64,000 bases of DNA from Pseudoduganella lurida (GCF_007830455.1 NZ_VLLB01000003.1:558001-622000); one strand, 5' to 3'; shown: positions 44,412 through 53,617, counted from the stretch's first letter. The notes: a model not told the origin generated them from the sequence alone. A program made the numbers and translations.

Positions 44412-45491
44412 ATGCTGCAGAAAGCCACCGGCCTGTTGATGGCCACCATGCTGTGTGTCGGGAGCGCGAATGCCGGGGAGCCCGCGGGCCGGTTCGAGCC
44501 GGGCAAGCTGAAAGGCCCTGCAAAGGCCAAGCCGAACGAGGTGATGGTGCTCGGCACCGCCCATCTGTCGCAGCTGCCGGCCGGTTTCCAGCCCGCCGCG
44601 CTGCGCGTGCTGAACGAGCGCCTGCAGGCGTGGCAGCCCGGGATCATCGTCATCGAACAGCGCTCCGGACCGCAGTGCGCCTTCCTGCGCCAGTTCCCCC
44701 AGCGCTACGAGGAGACGGTGCAGACCTATTGCTGGGACCCGGCGCCGGCGCGCGCCGCCACCGGCCTGGATGTGCCGGCCGCGACCGCCGAGATCGACCG
44801 CCTGCTGGCCGCCTGGCCTGCCATGCCGACACCGTCCGCGCGGCGCCACCTGGCCGCCGTGTTCCTGGCTGGCGGCGAACCCGTGTCGGCGCTGGTGCAG
44901 TGGCTGCGCCTCGGCGTGGAAGAACGGCGCTCCGGCGACGGACTCGATGCCACGCTGGTGGGCGTGCTGGAAAAGCTGCGCGAGAAACGGAGCGAGGATG
45001 CGCTGATCGCCGCGCCGCTGGCGGCCGCGCTGGGCCTGGAGCGCGTGTTCGGCATGGACGATCACACGGCCGATTCGCCCGATGCCGACCCGAAGGCGTA
45101 CGGCGCGGCCCTCATGAAAGCCTGGGACAATCCGGCATCGGCCCGCCGCAAGGGGGCCGACCGGGAATTGAAGGCCAGCCTGGGCGATCCGCAAAACGTG
45201 CTGGCCCTGTACCGTGCCTTCAACGCTCCGTCGCAGGCGCGGCTGGTGTTCGACAGCGACTTCGGCGCGGCGCTCGAAGAGGACTCGCCGCAGCAGTTCG
45301 GCCGCAGCTATGTCGCCTACTGGGAAACGCGCAACCTGCGCATGGCGTCCAACATCCGGGAGACCGTCGGCAACCTGCCGGGCCGCCGCACCCTGGTCAT
45401 CGTCGGCGCGTCGCACAAGCCGTATCTGGACGCGTATCTGGACCAGATGCACGACGTGCGCATCGTGCCGACCGACACCGTGCTGCGCTAG
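44412..45491 (+). CDS. Exported DUF5694-like protein
   Basis: A 359-residue protein with a signal peptide (about 1-21, ending ANA-GEP). The mature N-terminus has VMVLGTAHLSQLP (about 44-56) and a matching C-terminal segment VIVGASHKPYLDAYLDQM (about 333-350): the GTxHL and GASHK motifs recall the TraB/Tiki-like superfamily and DUF5694. IIVIEQRSGPQC follows the first motif, with Glu likely metal-associated. Function unknown; a metalloprotease-like activity is possible by superfamily analogy. The stop overlaps the convergent tetR stop by 4 bp. Confidence 0.7.
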   Translation: MLQKATGLLMATMLCVGSANAGEPAGRFEPGKLKGPAKAKPNEVMVLGTAHLSQLPAGFQPAALRVLNERLQAWQPGIIVIEQRSGPQCAFLRQFPQRYEETVQTYCWDPAPARAATGLDVPAATAEIDRLLAAWPAMPTPSARRHLAAVFLAGGEPVSALVQWLRLGVEERRSGDGLDATLVGVLEKLREKRSEDALIAAPLAAALGLERVFGMDDHTADSPDADPKAYGAALMKAWDNPASARRKGADRELKASLGDPQNVLALYRAFNAPSQARLVFDSDFGAALEEDSPQQFGRSYVAYWETRNLRMASNIRETVGNLPGRRTLVIVGASHKPYLDAYLDQMHDVRIVPTDTVLR

Positions 45492-46081
45492 GCGGCAGCG
45501 GCACCGGGCCAGGTGGCCAGTGCCTGGTCGGCCACGGCCTGCAGCATCTCGCGGCTGAAGCCGCCCTTGGCCTGCACCGCCATGCCGTGCATGACCGCCA
45601 TGATGAAGGCGGCCAGCGCGGCGGGGCTGGCGCTGGCCGGCAGGTCGCCCTCGGCCTGCGCCGCTTCGAACCGTTCACGCAGCCGCGCCTCGCCGCCGGC
45701 CCGGAATTCAACGAGGGCCTGCCGCACCGGCTCCGATTCGTCCGACCCGGCCACCGCGCCGTTGATGCCCAGGCAGCCCGCCTGGTCGGGAAAGCGGGTA
45801 TTGAGTTCCACGGAACTGCGCAGCAGGTGCGCCGCCACTTCGCGTGACGTCGGCAATGCCAGCGCTTCGGGATAGTGGGTCATGAAGCGTTCGGCGTAGC
45901 GGTCCAGCACGCGCCGGAACAGGGCTTCCTTGTTGCCGAAGGCAGCGTACAGGGCGGGCCGTTCGACCCCCGCGGCCTGCGTCAGGTCGGCATACGACGC
46001 GCCCTCGTAGCCCTTGCGCCAGAAGACGCACAGCGCCGCATCGAGCACCTTCTCCTCATCGTATTCGCGCCGGCGTCCCAT
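45488..46081 (-). CDS. TetR-family transcriptional repressor
   Basis: A 197-residue regulator. N-terminal helix-turn-helix at about 8-52: YDEEKVLDAALCVFWRKGYE, GASYADLTQAAGVERPALYA, FGNKEALF. The ligand-binding domain (about 60-197) includes GCLGINGAVAG and matches the TetR_C family seen with SDR targets. It is transcribed away from two SDR genes, and three TAACGRTSGTTA palindromes lie in the shared promoter, a classical autoregulated repressor arrangement. The inducer is unknown. Confidence 0.94.
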   Translation of the reverse strand: MGRRREYDEEKVLDAALCVFWRKGYEGASYADLTQAAGVERPALYAAFGNKEALFRRVLDRYAERFMTHYPEALALPTSREVAAHLLRSSVELNTRFPDQAGCLGINGAVAGSDESEPVRQALVEFRAGGEARLRERFEAAQAEGDLPASASPAALAAFIMAVMHGMAVQAKGGFSREMLQAVADQALATWPGAAAA

Positions 46082-46095
46082 CGCTCACCTTTTCA

Positions 46096-46181
46096 TAACG
46101 GTCGTTAAAAAACGCTTGACAGCGTCTTGCCGAATTATATACTCCTCGTTATCTTAACGATCGTTACTGTAACGATGGTTA
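46096..46181. promoter_or_regulatory. Divergent TetR/SDR promoter with three operator palindromes
   Basis: A near-consensus sigma-70 promoter reads rightward: TTGACA (46116-46121) and TATACT (46138-46143) with a 16-bp spacer. Three 12-bp palindromes flank it: TAACGGTCGTTA (46096-46107), TAACGATCGTTA (46155-46166, perfect) and TAACGATGGTTA (46170-46181). The first borders the -35 box; the second covers the expected transcription start. The layout predicts tight repression of the SDR genes and of tetR by the adjacent TetR protein. Confidence 0.85.
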
Positions 46182-46246
46182 TTAAATCGATCGCCGTGCA
46201 GGTCGTGCGGCAGTGCGCCGCTTACATCAAATCTGAAAGGTTCATC

Positions 46247-47005
46247 ATGTCGAAAGCATTGGAAGGCAAGGTCGCTCTCGTGACCGGCGGCTCGCGCGGA
46301 CTGGGCGCGGCCATCGCGGCAGCACTCGCGGCGCAGGGCGCGGCCGTGGCGATCACGTATGTCGCTTCGGCGGACAAGGCGCAGGCGGTGGTCGAACGCC
46401 TGGAGGAGCAGGGCGCGCGGGCCATCGCCATCCGGAGCGACCAGGCCGACATGGCAGCCGCACGGCCCCTGGTGGAACAGGTCGTGGCCCGCTTCGGCCA
46501 GCTCGACATCCTCGTCAACAACGCGGCGATCGCCGTGCAGGGCAGGACGGTCGACGATCCCGCGCTCGACACCGTGAACCTGGGCCGCCAGTGGCAGGTC
46601 AACGTGATGGGGCCGGTGGCCCTCACGCGAGCGGCCGCGCCGGCATTGTCGGAAGGCGGCCGCATCATCTTCATCGGCTCGCTGCTGGGCAGCGTCGTGC
46701 CGTTCGCGGGCGCCGCCGATTACGCAGGCACCAAGGCGGCCATCGCCGGCTATGCGCGCGGCGTGGCCCGCGACCTGGGCGGCCGCAACATCACGGTCAA
46801 CGTGGTGCAGCCGGGGGTCATGCCCACCGATATGTCGAGCGAGGTGCTGGGCGACGGCGTCCCGGCCGCCCTGCTCGACCTGCATCCGATCCGCCGCATC
46901 GCCACGCTGGAGGAGGTGGCCGCGACCGTGGCCTTCCTGGCCGGCCCGCACGGCGGCTACATCACCGGCGGCGCGATCGACGTCTCCGGCGGCCTGGGTA
47001 CCTGA
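46247..47005 (+). CDS. Short-chain dehydrogenase (FabG-like SDR)
   Basis: A 252-residue classical SDR. ATG at 46247 follows GAAAGG; upstream in-frame starts overlap the operators and are rejected. TGGSRGLG (14-21) is the cofactor motif, NNAA replaces NNAG, catalytic Ser is in FIGSLLGSV, and YAGTK gives Tyr and Lys of the active site. The end VAFLAGPHGGYITGGAIDVSGGLGT is typical of FabG-like enzymes. ITYVASADKAQAV after the first strand suggests NADP preference. It is the first gene controlled by the TetR/operator region; the physiological substrate is unknown. Confidence 0.94.
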   Translation: MSKALEGKVALVTGGSRGLGAAIAAALAAQGAAVAITYVASADKAQAVVERLEEQGARAIAIRSDQADMAAARPLVEQVVARFGQLDILVNNAAIAVQGRTVDDPALDTVNLGRQWQVNVMGPVALTRAAAPALSEGGRIIFIGSLLGSVVPFAGAADYAGTKAAIAGYARGVARDLGGRNITVNVVQPGVMPTDMSSEVLGDGVPAALLDLHPIRRIATLEEVAATVAFLAGPHGGYITGGAIDVSGGLGT

Positions 47006-47034
47006 ACCCCGCTTCATTCAACGAAAGGCATTTC

Positions 47035-48006
47035 ATGAGCACGACATTCGGCGCCGCATCCACGGCGGAGGAAGTATTGGCCGGCATCGACCTGGCAGGC
47101 AAACGCTTCCTGGTGACGGGCGTGTCGTCCGGCATCGGCCTGGAGACGGCGCGCGCGCTGGTGGCGCATGGCGCCAGCGTTACCGGCGCGGTGCGCGACA
47201 TCGGCACGGCGGAAGCGGCGCTGGCGCCGGTGCGTGCTGCCGCGGCAGGTGGCGGCAGGCTTGCATTGATCGACCTCGATCTGGCAGCGCTGGACAGCGT
47301 GCGCGCCGCCGTGGCACGGCTGCTGGACGAGGGCGGACGGTTCGACGCGATCGTCGCCAACGCCGGCATCATGGCCACGCCGTTCGGCCACACGGCCGAC
47401 GGCTTCGAACGGCAGTTCGGCACCAACCACCTGGGCCACTTCGTGTTCGTCAATGGCGTCGCGTCGCTGCTGGCAGACGGCGGGCGCCTCGTGGTGCTGT
47501 CCTCGCAGGCGCACCGCATCGCGGACGTGGACCTGGACGATCCGAACTTCGCGCATCAGGCCTACGACCCCTGGCTGGCGTATGGCAGGTCGAAGACGGC
47601 GAATGCGCTGTTCGCGGTGGAGTTCGACCGCCGCCACCGCGCGCGTGGCATCCGCGCGGCGGCCGTCATGCCCGGCAACAGCCTGACCGGGCTGCCGCGC
47701 CACCTGGCGCAGGAAGATCTGCAGGGATTGTTCGAGACGGTGGGCCAGGCGCGTGCCGACGCGGGCCTGCCGCCGCCGGTGCTGAAGTCGATCGGGCAGG
47801 TGGCCGCCACCCCGGTCTGGGCCGGCGTGGTGGCCGACCCGGCACTGATCGGCGGCCGCTACCTGGAGGACTGCGCCGTCGCTCCCGTCAACGACCTGCC
47901 CAATCCCTTTGCCGATGGCGTGCGCTCGTACGCACTCGATGGCGACCGGGCGCGCCGGCTGTGGGAGGCCAGCGAGGCGCTGACCGGCACGGGCACCGGC
48001 ACCTGA
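47035..48006 (+). CDS. Short-chain dehydrogenase (extended/retinol-dehydrogenase-like SDR)
   Basis: A 323-residue SDR related to the oxidoreductase/retinol dehydrogenase-like group. It begins 29 bp after the first SDR; ATG at 47035 is preceded by GAAAGG. TGVSSGIG (about 29-36), ANAG (about 107-110), SSQAHRI, and YGRSK (Tyr and Lys) are intact, followed by VMPGNSLTGLPRHL. An N-terminal extension of about 20 residues and a 75-residue C-terminal part with FADGVRSYALDGDRARRLWE distinguish it from the neighbour. The C-terminus ends in a short GT repeat. Same operon and regulator as the first SDR. Confidence 0.93.
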   Translation: MSTTFGAASTAEEVLAGIDLAGKRFLVTGVSSGIGLETARALVAHGASVTGAVRDIGTAEAALAPVRAAAAGGGRLALIDLDLAALDSVRAAVARLLDEGGRFDAIVANAGIMATPFGHTADGFERQFGTNHLGHFVFVNGVASLLADGGRLVVLSSQAHRIADVDLDDPNFAHQAYDPWLAYGRSKTANALFAVEFDRRHRARGIRAAAVMPGNSLTGLPRHLAQEDLQGLFETVGQARADAGLPPPVLKSIGQVAATPVWAGVVADPALIGGRYLEDCAVAPVNDLPNPFADGVRSYALDGDRARRLWEASEALTGTGTGT

Positions 48007-48009
48007 CCG

Positions 48010-48672
48010 TCAGCGCGCCGGCGGCCCTTCCACCAGCGCGATGCGGCGGCGTATCCGCGCCGCTTCCTCGCCATCGCCGGCCTGCTCGGCGCGCAGCGCC
48101 TGCACGGTCAGCCACGCCAGCAACGGCCGTTTCCAGCCCTGGTCGGAGGCCGTGGTGATGGCCAGCGTCACCAGCTCCGGCGTGGCGCGGTTGGCCTGGA
48201 ACAGCGCGCCGGCCGCCACCAGCTGCGACAGCGGATCCTTCATGGCCGCCACGGCCGCTGCCGCGGCCTGGTCGGACGCAGCAGCCAGCACGGCCCGCTG
48301 CGGCTCGGGCAACAGCGGCGCATCGGCCGGCCGCGCACGGCCCGCCAGGTAATCGGCATACGCCACATCGGCTGCGGTGGCATCGGCGCGCAATGCTGCC
48401 AGGCCGGCGCACTCTTCGAACACGAGGGCGGCCGTGCGTGCGGCACAACGGATCAGTTCCGCGCGGAGGACCAGATCGATCTTGCCGGTGGCGGCGATGT
48501 CGCTTCGTGCGCGTGCAAACTCCGTGGCCTCCACGAGGTCCTTGCCGGCCATGTAGGCGTTCGTCGCGCGCTCCAGCGAGCTTTGCGCATTCATCTTCCA
48601 GTCGGGCACCGGCGGGCTGCTGCTGCAAGCGGCGACGAGGAGAACCGTGGCGAAAATGGATGAACGCATCAT
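48010..48672 (-). CDS. Helical lipoprotein of the MCE operon
   Basis: A 220-residue protein with a lipobox (LLVAAC, Cys17 the predicted lipidation site) starting at ATG 48672, which overlaps the MCE stop (ATGATG/TGA). The mature protein is helical and Ala-rich, with TPR-like spacing (ERATNAYMAGKDLVEATEFA, IRCAARTAALVFEECA). No named domain recognised. As the last gene in the permease-MCE-lipoprotein set, it may be the outer-membrane partner of the lipid-transport complex, which is inference. Confidence 0.75.
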   Translation of the reverse strand: MMRSSIFATVLLVAACSSSPPVPDWKMNAQSSLERATNAYMAGKDLVEATEFARARSDIAATGKIDLVLRAELIRCAARTAALVFEECAGLAALRADATAADVAYADYLAGRARPADAPLLPEPQRAVLAAASDQAAAAAVAAMKDPLSQLVAAGALFQANRATPELVTLAITTASDQGWKRPLLAWLTVQALRAEQAGDGEEAARIRRRIALVEGPPAR

Positions 48673-49631
48673 GGCAGCTTGATCTCCGGGTCGCGCTTGA
48701 ACGGCCACTTGCGGTTGATCTCGTTGACCAGCTGCTCGATCTTGCGCAGGTTGGTGTCGACATCGGCGCGCAAGGCGCCCAGGTCCTCGGTGGCCACGCG
48801 CGCGTTCTTGCCGACGGCCTGCGCTTCGTCCAGCACCGCGTCCATCTTCTTCAGGCTCAGGCGCGCATCGGCCAGCAGGCCGTTCAGCTGCACGATCGCG
48901 GCCTGCGCATCGGTCGCCACACCCTTGTCGCCGAAGACCTTCGCATCGGCGTTGCCCACCAGTTTGTCGGCGCGCACGATCAGCGAATTGGCGTTGGCCA
49001 GCAGCTCGCGCGACTTCTTGTCCTCGCCGGCGATCAGGCCCATGGCACCGCCCGGCCCGTTCAGTTTATCCGTCACTCCCTGCACGTTCTGCAGGCTCTG
49101 GCCAAGCGCCGAATCGGCCGCCGTCAGTGCCGAAACGTTCGCCAGCACGTCGCGCGCGGCGGCCAGCAGCTTGGGAATCTCGCCGGCCGCATCGCCCACC
49201 AGCAGGCCCCGCTCGGCCCCTTCCGGCAGCGGCGGGTCGGTCGGGATGCCCGTGAAGGCGCGCAGCTTGGCGCCGCCGACGATGCCCTTCTCGAGCGTAA
49301 AAATGCTGCTGGTGCGCAGCCAGTGGGCATCCTTCTTCGGCACGTCCACCAGCACGCGCGCCTTGCCCTCGGGGCTCAGTTCGATCACGCGCACGCGGCC
49401 GATGGGAAAGCCGGCAAACGTCACGTCCATGCCGACGGCCACGCCTTCCGAATCGTCGGCCGTGAGCACCAGGCGCTGCGTGGCCTCGAAGGCGCCGCGC
49501 GCGTACATCAGGTAGAGGGCGGCGCCGGCGATCAGCACGACCATCAGGATCAGCAGCAGCGCGGCCTTGAATTCGGCATTGCGTACCGGCGCGGGTTCGG
49601 CAGGAGCGGTCGTTTCGGTCGTCTCGGTCAT
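48669..49631 (-). CDS. MlaD/MCE-domain protein
   Basis: A 320-residue inner-membrane-anchored MCE protein. One TM helix lies at about 22-45; the MCE domain follows at about 50-130 (ADDSEGVAVGMDVTFAGFPI, GRVRVIEL, LEKGIVGGAKLRAF), and the remainder is a long helical region (about 160-310), as in MCE proteins that build tubes or rings for phospholipid movement between membranes. It begins 6 bp after the MlaE-like permease stop, so the two are cotranscribed. Confidence 0.92.
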   Translation of the reverse strand: MTETTETTAPAEPAPVRNAEFKAALLLILMVVLIAGAALYLMYARGAFEATQRLVLTADDSEGVAVGMDVTFAGFPIGRVRVIELSPEGKARVLVDVPKKDAHWLRTSSIFTLEKGIVGGAKLRAFTGIPTDPPLPEGAERGLLVGDAAGEIPKLLAAARDVLANVSALTAADSALGQSLQNVQGVTDKLNGPGGAMGLIAGEDKKSRELLANANSLIVRADKLVGNADAKVFGDKGVATDAQAAIVQLNGLLADARLSLKKMDAVLDEAQAVGKNARVATEDLGALRADVDTNLRKIEQLVNEINRKWPFKRDPEIKLP

Positions 49632-49637
49632 TTCATG

Positions 49638-50471
49638 TCAATAGTAATTGCCCATCAGGGAAGCGGCTTCGATCAGCAGGATCACGGAGAACATGCGCAC
49701 CATGTCGGCCAGCCCGTGCGTGAAGCGCAGCCGCGCGGCGAACGGATTGGCGGCCGCATCGTAGTAGGACGAAGCGAGCGGAATGATGCCGACGGCCAGC
49801 GAAAAGAAGCCGATCTTCAGCAGCAGGATCAGTGACACGGCGGGATTGAAGATCTGGCCCACCACGCGCGTGTAGCCGGGCAGGGCATACGGCGTGAAGC
49901 CGTAGATGATCAGGTAGGCTAGCACCAGCGTGAGGATGCAGCTGACGGCGGCCAGCAGCCAGACGGAGAAGATGCCGGCGGCGGCGCGCGGATAGAACTC
50001 GCGGCGCAGCGCCTCGCCCGGATCGGCCGCTGCCCCCGCGGAGCCGGCCGGGGCTGCTGCGGCGGCAGCAAGCCGGCGCTGCGCGAACTCCACGCCGGCC
50101 GGCAGGGTGCTGCGCAGCGCCACGAACAGTGCCGCCGTCAGCGGGATCAGTTCCAGCACCAGCACGCGCACCACCATCTCCAGCGCATAGCCGGACAGGC
50201 CGTACGAAAGCGCCGTCACCACCACGATGCGGATGATGACGAGGCTGATCAGCGCGGACAGCACGCAGAACCACAGCAGGTTCGGCGCCGTGCCCAGCAC
50301 CAGGTGGCTGGCCAGCGTGGCGCGGTTGTCGCGCCGGTAGGTCGATGGCGTGGCGGCGCGCGCCAGGATCAGCGCACCGAACTGCGCCAGCCGCCACCAG
50401 CTGGTCAGCCAGATCATCGTCTCGCGGTGCAGGCGCGTCAGCGACGGCAGAAGTGATACATGGTCGATCAT
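49638..50471 (-). CDS. MlaE-like lipid-transport permease
   Basis: A 277-residue permease with five to six hydrophobic segments, resembling MlaE/YrbE (the ABC permease for MCE complexes). Residues about 55-80 and 90-120 include ISLVIIRIVVVTAL and LVLELIPLTAALFVALRSTL, where the LxxxLIPLxxALFVALRS pattern is the MlaE coupling-helix signature; the end has VGIIPLASSYYDAAANPF. It is the first gene of the MCE set. A partner ATPase (MlaF type) is not encoded nearby: the next upstream gene is lysR. Confidence 0.88.
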   Translation of the reverse strand: MIDHVSLLPSLTRLHRETMIWLTSWWRLAQFGALILARAATPSTYRRDNRATLASHLVLGTAPNLLWFCVLSALISLVIIRIVVVTALSYGLSGYALEMVVRVLVLELIPLTAALFVALRSTLPAGVEFAQRRLAAAAAAPAGSAGAAADPGEALRREFYPRAAAGIFSVWLLAAVSCILTLVLAYLIIYGFTPYALPGYTRVVGQIFNPAVSLILLLKIGFFSLAVGIIPLASSYYDAAANPFAARLRFTHGLADMVRMFSVILLIEAASLMGNYY

Positions 50472-50513
50472 CTTGCCATCTTAACATTCCTGCCGTCGGG
50501 TCCAGGGCACGGA

Positions 50514-51389
50514 TCAGTGCACCGCGCTGTCCACGGACGCGACGATGGCATCGGCCACCGCCCGCACCCGCGCACTGCGATGCAGGTCGCCGTGCATCAC
50601 CAGGTACACGTCGTAGCGGTGCACCTGCGCTGGGAACAGGCGCACCAGCTGCGGATCGGGATCGGCCATGTGCACGGGCAGTTCGGCGATGCCGATGCCG
50701 CTGCGTGCCGCGTGCTGCAGCATCAATCCCGTGTTCACTTCCAGCACGATGCGCGCGCCCGCCACCGGCAGGCCGGCCAGCTGGGTGCCATGGCTGGCTT
50801 TCACGGCAGCCTGGAAGATCACCAGGTCCTGGCCGGCCAGGCCATCTTCCTCGCGCGGCATGCCATGCTGCTTCAGGTACTGGCGGCTGGCGTACAGGCC
50901 CGCCTCGCGCCGGCCCAGGTGGCGGGCCACCAGGTCGGGATCGGTCGGCTTCACGGTGCGCACGGCCAGATCGGCTTCGCGGCGCGTCAGGTTCGACACG
51001 GCCGTCGTCACGGACAGCACCACGCGGATGTCCGGATGCTGCCGGTGCAGCGCCTGCACGGCGCCGATGACGAAGTGCTGCGCCATCGTGTCGGTCGTGG
51101 CCACGCGCACGACGCCGGACAGGCGGTTGTCGGTGCCCTGCATTTCCCGCTCCAGCTGGTGGGCCGCGCTTTCCATCTTCTCGGCCGAGCGCGCGGCCGT
51201 TTCGCCGGCCGGCGTGGGCACGTAGCCGGACGGGGTGCGCAGGAACAGCTTCGCGTTCAGCGCGCCTTCCAGTGCCGCCAGCCGGCGCCCGGCGGTGGCC
51301 TGGTCTATGCCCAGCTGCGCCGCGGCGCCGCGCAGCGTGCCGGCCCGGTAGATCCCGAGGAACACCCGGGTGTTATCCCAATCCATCAT
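50514..51389 (-). CDS. LysR-family transcriptional regulator
   Basis: A 291-residue LysR regulator. ATG at 51389 (or adjacent 51386) follows AGGATGG-like sequence; longer in-frame versions extend into the divergent region and are rejected. The winged HTH (about 1-62) reads MDWDNTRVFLGIYRAGTL, AAAQLGIDQATAGRRLAALE; the effector domain runs from about 90. It is close to LysR proteins that control a divergent transporter. Here the divergent gene is a DHA2-type MFS pump starting 113 bp away, so it probably regulates that pump. Confidence 0.93.
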   Translation of the reverse strand: MMDWDNTRVFLGIYRAGTLRGAAAQLGIDQATAGRRLAALEGALNAKLFLRTPSGYVPTPAGETAARSAEKMESAAHQLEREMQGTDNRLSGVVRVATTDTMAQHFVIGAVQALHRQHPDIRVVLSVTTAVSNLTRREADLAVRTVKPTDPDLVARHLGRREAGLYASRQYLKQHGMPREEDGLAGQDLVIFQAAVKASHGTQLAGLPVAGARIVLEVNTGLMLQHAARSGIGIAELPVHMADPDPQLVRLFPAQVHRYDVYLVMHGDLHRSARVRAVADAIVASVDSAVH

Positions 51390-51502
51390 CTCGATCCATC
51401 CTGGGCCCCTGCTGCATTTTTGCATCAATGCGCCGATGGTATGCGGCTTTACTGCATCACGCAAGGCGCCTAGTCTATGCGTTTGTGCGAAGGAGAACTG
51501 CC

Positions 51503-52870
51503 ATGCTGCTATTGACACTGGCGATCGGGTTCGTGATGGCGATGATCGACGTCACGGCCGTCAACACGGCCCTGTCCGCGATCGCGATCGATCTGGAGGT
51601 GCCGCTGTCCGGGCTGGTGTGGGTCGTCGACGGCTACACGCTGACATTTGCCGCGTTGCTGCTGGCCGGCGGCGCGCTGGCCGACCGCTACGGCGCCAGG
51701 CGGGCCTACCAGGGCGGCCTGGCCGTGTTCGTGCTGGGCTCGGTGCTGTGCGCGCTGGCGCCTGGTGGCGGCGCCCTGGTCGCGGCACGCCTCCTGCAGG
51801 GCTGCGGCGCCGCGCTGTTCATGCCCAGCTCCCTGGCGCTGCTGATGCATGCGGTGGACGACGAGCGCCAGCGCGCCCGCATGTTCGGCTTGTGGTCGGC
51901 GCTGGTGAGCGCCGCAGCCACCGTGGGACCGCTGGCTGGCGGACTGCTGGTGGAGACGTTCGGCTGGCGCAGCATCTTCTGGCTGAACCTGCCGCTGGGC
52001 GTGGCCGGCATCGTCCTGACAGGGTGGCGCGCGCCGGCACCGCCGTCCCATCCACGCTCCCTGGGCCTCATTTCCCACGGCCTGGGCGCGGGTGCGCTGG
52101 CTTCACTGGCATTCGTGCTGATCGACGGGCCGGAACTTGGCTGGACCGCACCGCCCGTGCTTGCCGCGCTGGCGACGGCCATGCTGCTGGGCGTCCTGCT
52201 GGTCCGGCGCGAGCGCCGCGCCGCGCAGCCGGTGCTGCCCCGTGCTCTCTATGGCAGCGCGCCGTTCCGCGCCGCGCTGGTGACGGGGCTGATGATCAAT
52301 GTCGCCACCTTCGGCCAGCTGTTCGTCGTGAGCCTGCTGATGCAGCAGGGCCACGGCATCGGCGCGCTGGGCACGGGGCTGGCGATCCTGCCGATGACAG
52401 CGGCCGCCGGGATCATGAATGTTTTGTCGGGACGCGCGATCGCTGCATACGGCACGCGGATGCCGCTGCTCGCCGGCCTCGGTGGCGGCGCAGCCGCTGC
52501 ACTGCTGCTCACGGGGGCAGCGGCACAGACGCCGCCCTGGCTGGTGGTGATGGGCGGGACCTTGCTGTTCGTGGCGCTGGGCTTCGCGATACCGGCGATG
52601 ACGGCCACGGTGATGGGCGCCGGCGGCAAGGCGCTCGCCAACAGTGCCGGCGCCGCGCTGAACGCGAACCGGCAGGTGGGGGCCTTGCTGGGCGTGGCGC
52701 TGGCCGGCACGATCCTGCACGCGGTGCCGGACTGGGGGCTGCGGCTGGCGCTGGTGTATGGCGCCATCGCGGCGGGCCTGGCCTGCGCCTGGCTGGCCGT
52801 GTGGCACGGCGTGCGCCAGCCGGCGGCGGCACCGGCGGCGCTGCTGGCGGATCAGGTTATGGAAGGTTAG
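51503..52870 (+). CDS. MFS drug:proton antiporter, DHA2 (14-TM) family
   Basis: A 455-residue membrane transporter. AAGGAG lies 7 bp before ATG at 51503. Family features: MIDVTAVNTALSAIAIDL in TM1 (about 14-31), WVVDGYTLTFAALLLAGGAL in TM2, the loop motif DRYGARRAYQ, and the motif C region VGPLAGGLLVETFGWRSIFW (about 150-170). Hydrophobic segments number about 13-14 as in EmrB/QacA-type pumps. Substrates cannot be inferred. It is divergent from lysR, which likely controls it. Confidence 0.92.
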   Translation: MLLLTLAIGFVMAMIDVTAVNTALSAIAIDLEVPLSGLVWVVDGYTLTFAALLLAGGALADRYGARRAYQGGLAVFVLGSVLCALAPGGGALVAARLLQGCGAALFMPSSLALLMHAVDDERQRARMFGLWSALVSAAATVGPLAGGLLVETFGWRSIFWLNLPLGVAGIVLTGWRAPAPPSHPRSLGLISHGLGAGALASLAFVLIDGPELGWTAPPVLAALATAMLLGVLLVRRERRAAQPVLPRALYGSAPFRAALVTGLMINVATFGQLFVVSLLMQQGHGIGALGTGLAILPMTAAAGIMNVLSGRAIAAYGTRMPLLAGLGGGAAAALLLTGAAAQTPPWLVVMGGTLLFVALGFAIPAMTATVMGAGGKALANSAGAALNANRQVGALLGVALAGTILHAVPDWGLRLALVYGAIAAGLACAWLAVWHGVRQPAAAPAALLADQVMEG

Positions 52871-52889
52871 GCACGGCCGGTCAACTGGC

Positions 52890-52949
52890 CAGCTGTGCAC
52901 CAGTCAGCCGTGCAGCGATCCGCTGTGCAGCAATCAGCCGTGGATCTTT
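52890..52949. repeat. 15-bp tandem repeat containing the ribB stop codon
   Basis: Units at 52890, 52905, 52920 and 52935 follow CAGCNGTGCAGCAAT-like sequence in exact 15-bp steps. The ribB stop codon (TCA on this strand, 52934-52936) sits at the junction of units three and four, and unit four is coding. The array thus seems to have grown from the gene end outward. Confidence 0.75.
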
Positions 52950-53617
52950 CTCCATGCGATCATCTCGGCGATGGTCAGGATCGGCATGCCGCGCTCGCGC
53001 GCGAACGCCTCGATGGCGTCGCCCCGCATCATCGTGCCGTCAGGGTTCATCAGCTCGCACAGCACGGCGGCCGGCTGCAGGCCGGCCATGCGGGCCAGGT
53101 CGACGGAGCCTTCCGTGTGGCCGGCCCGTTCCAGCACGCCGCCCGGGCTGGCGCGCAGCGGAAACACGTGGCCGGGGCGGACCAGGTCGGACGGCTGCGC
53201 ATCGGCCGCCGTGGCCGCGCGGATGGTCGTCACGCGGTCGAGCGCCGAGACGCCCGTCGTCACGCCATGGCGCGCCTCGATCGACACGGTGAACGGCGTG
53301 CCGTAGCGGCTGCCGTTCTCGATGGCCATCGGCGGCAGCTCCAGCGCGCGCACGCGCTCGGCCTCCAGGCAGAGACAAACGATGCCGCTGCATTCGCGGA
53401 TCAGCACGGCCATCGTCGCGACGGTGAGCTTTTCGGCGGCGACGATCAGGTCGGCCTCGTTCTCGCGGTCGAAATCGTCCAGCAGCACGACGGGCACGCC
53501 GCTGCGCATCGCGTCGAGCGCGGCGGCGATGCGGCCCTCGAGGTCATCGGAAAACAGGGAAGGGGAAGTGACGGGAACTACTGCGGCAATCTCTTGCACG
53601 AACTCTTGAACGGACAT
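52934..53617 (-). CDS. ribB: 3,4-dihydroxy-2-butanone 4-phosphate synthase
   Basis: A 227-residue enzyme that converts ribulose 5-phosphate into the four-carbon precursor of riboflavin. ATG at 53617 follows GAGGAG and gives the normal length (E. coli RibB 217). Diagnostic sequences: [20 protein letters not shown] (about 45-64) with the metal-binding Glu residues, [44 protein letters not shown] and [16 protein letters not shown]. No fused GTP cyclohydrolase II domain is present, so it is monofunctional. It is preceded by an FMN riboswitch. Confidence 0.96.
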   Translation of the reverse strand: MSVQEFVQEIAAVVPVTSPSLFSDDLEGRIAAALDAMRSGVPVVLLDDFDRENEADLIVAAEKLTVATMAVLIRECSGIVCLCLEAERVRALELPPMAIENGSRYGTPFTVSIEARHGVTTGVSALDRVTTIRAATAADAQPSDLVRPGHVFPLRASPGGVLERAGHTEGSVDLARMAGLQPAAVLCELMNPDGTMMRGDAIEAFARERGMPILTIAEMIAWRKIHG

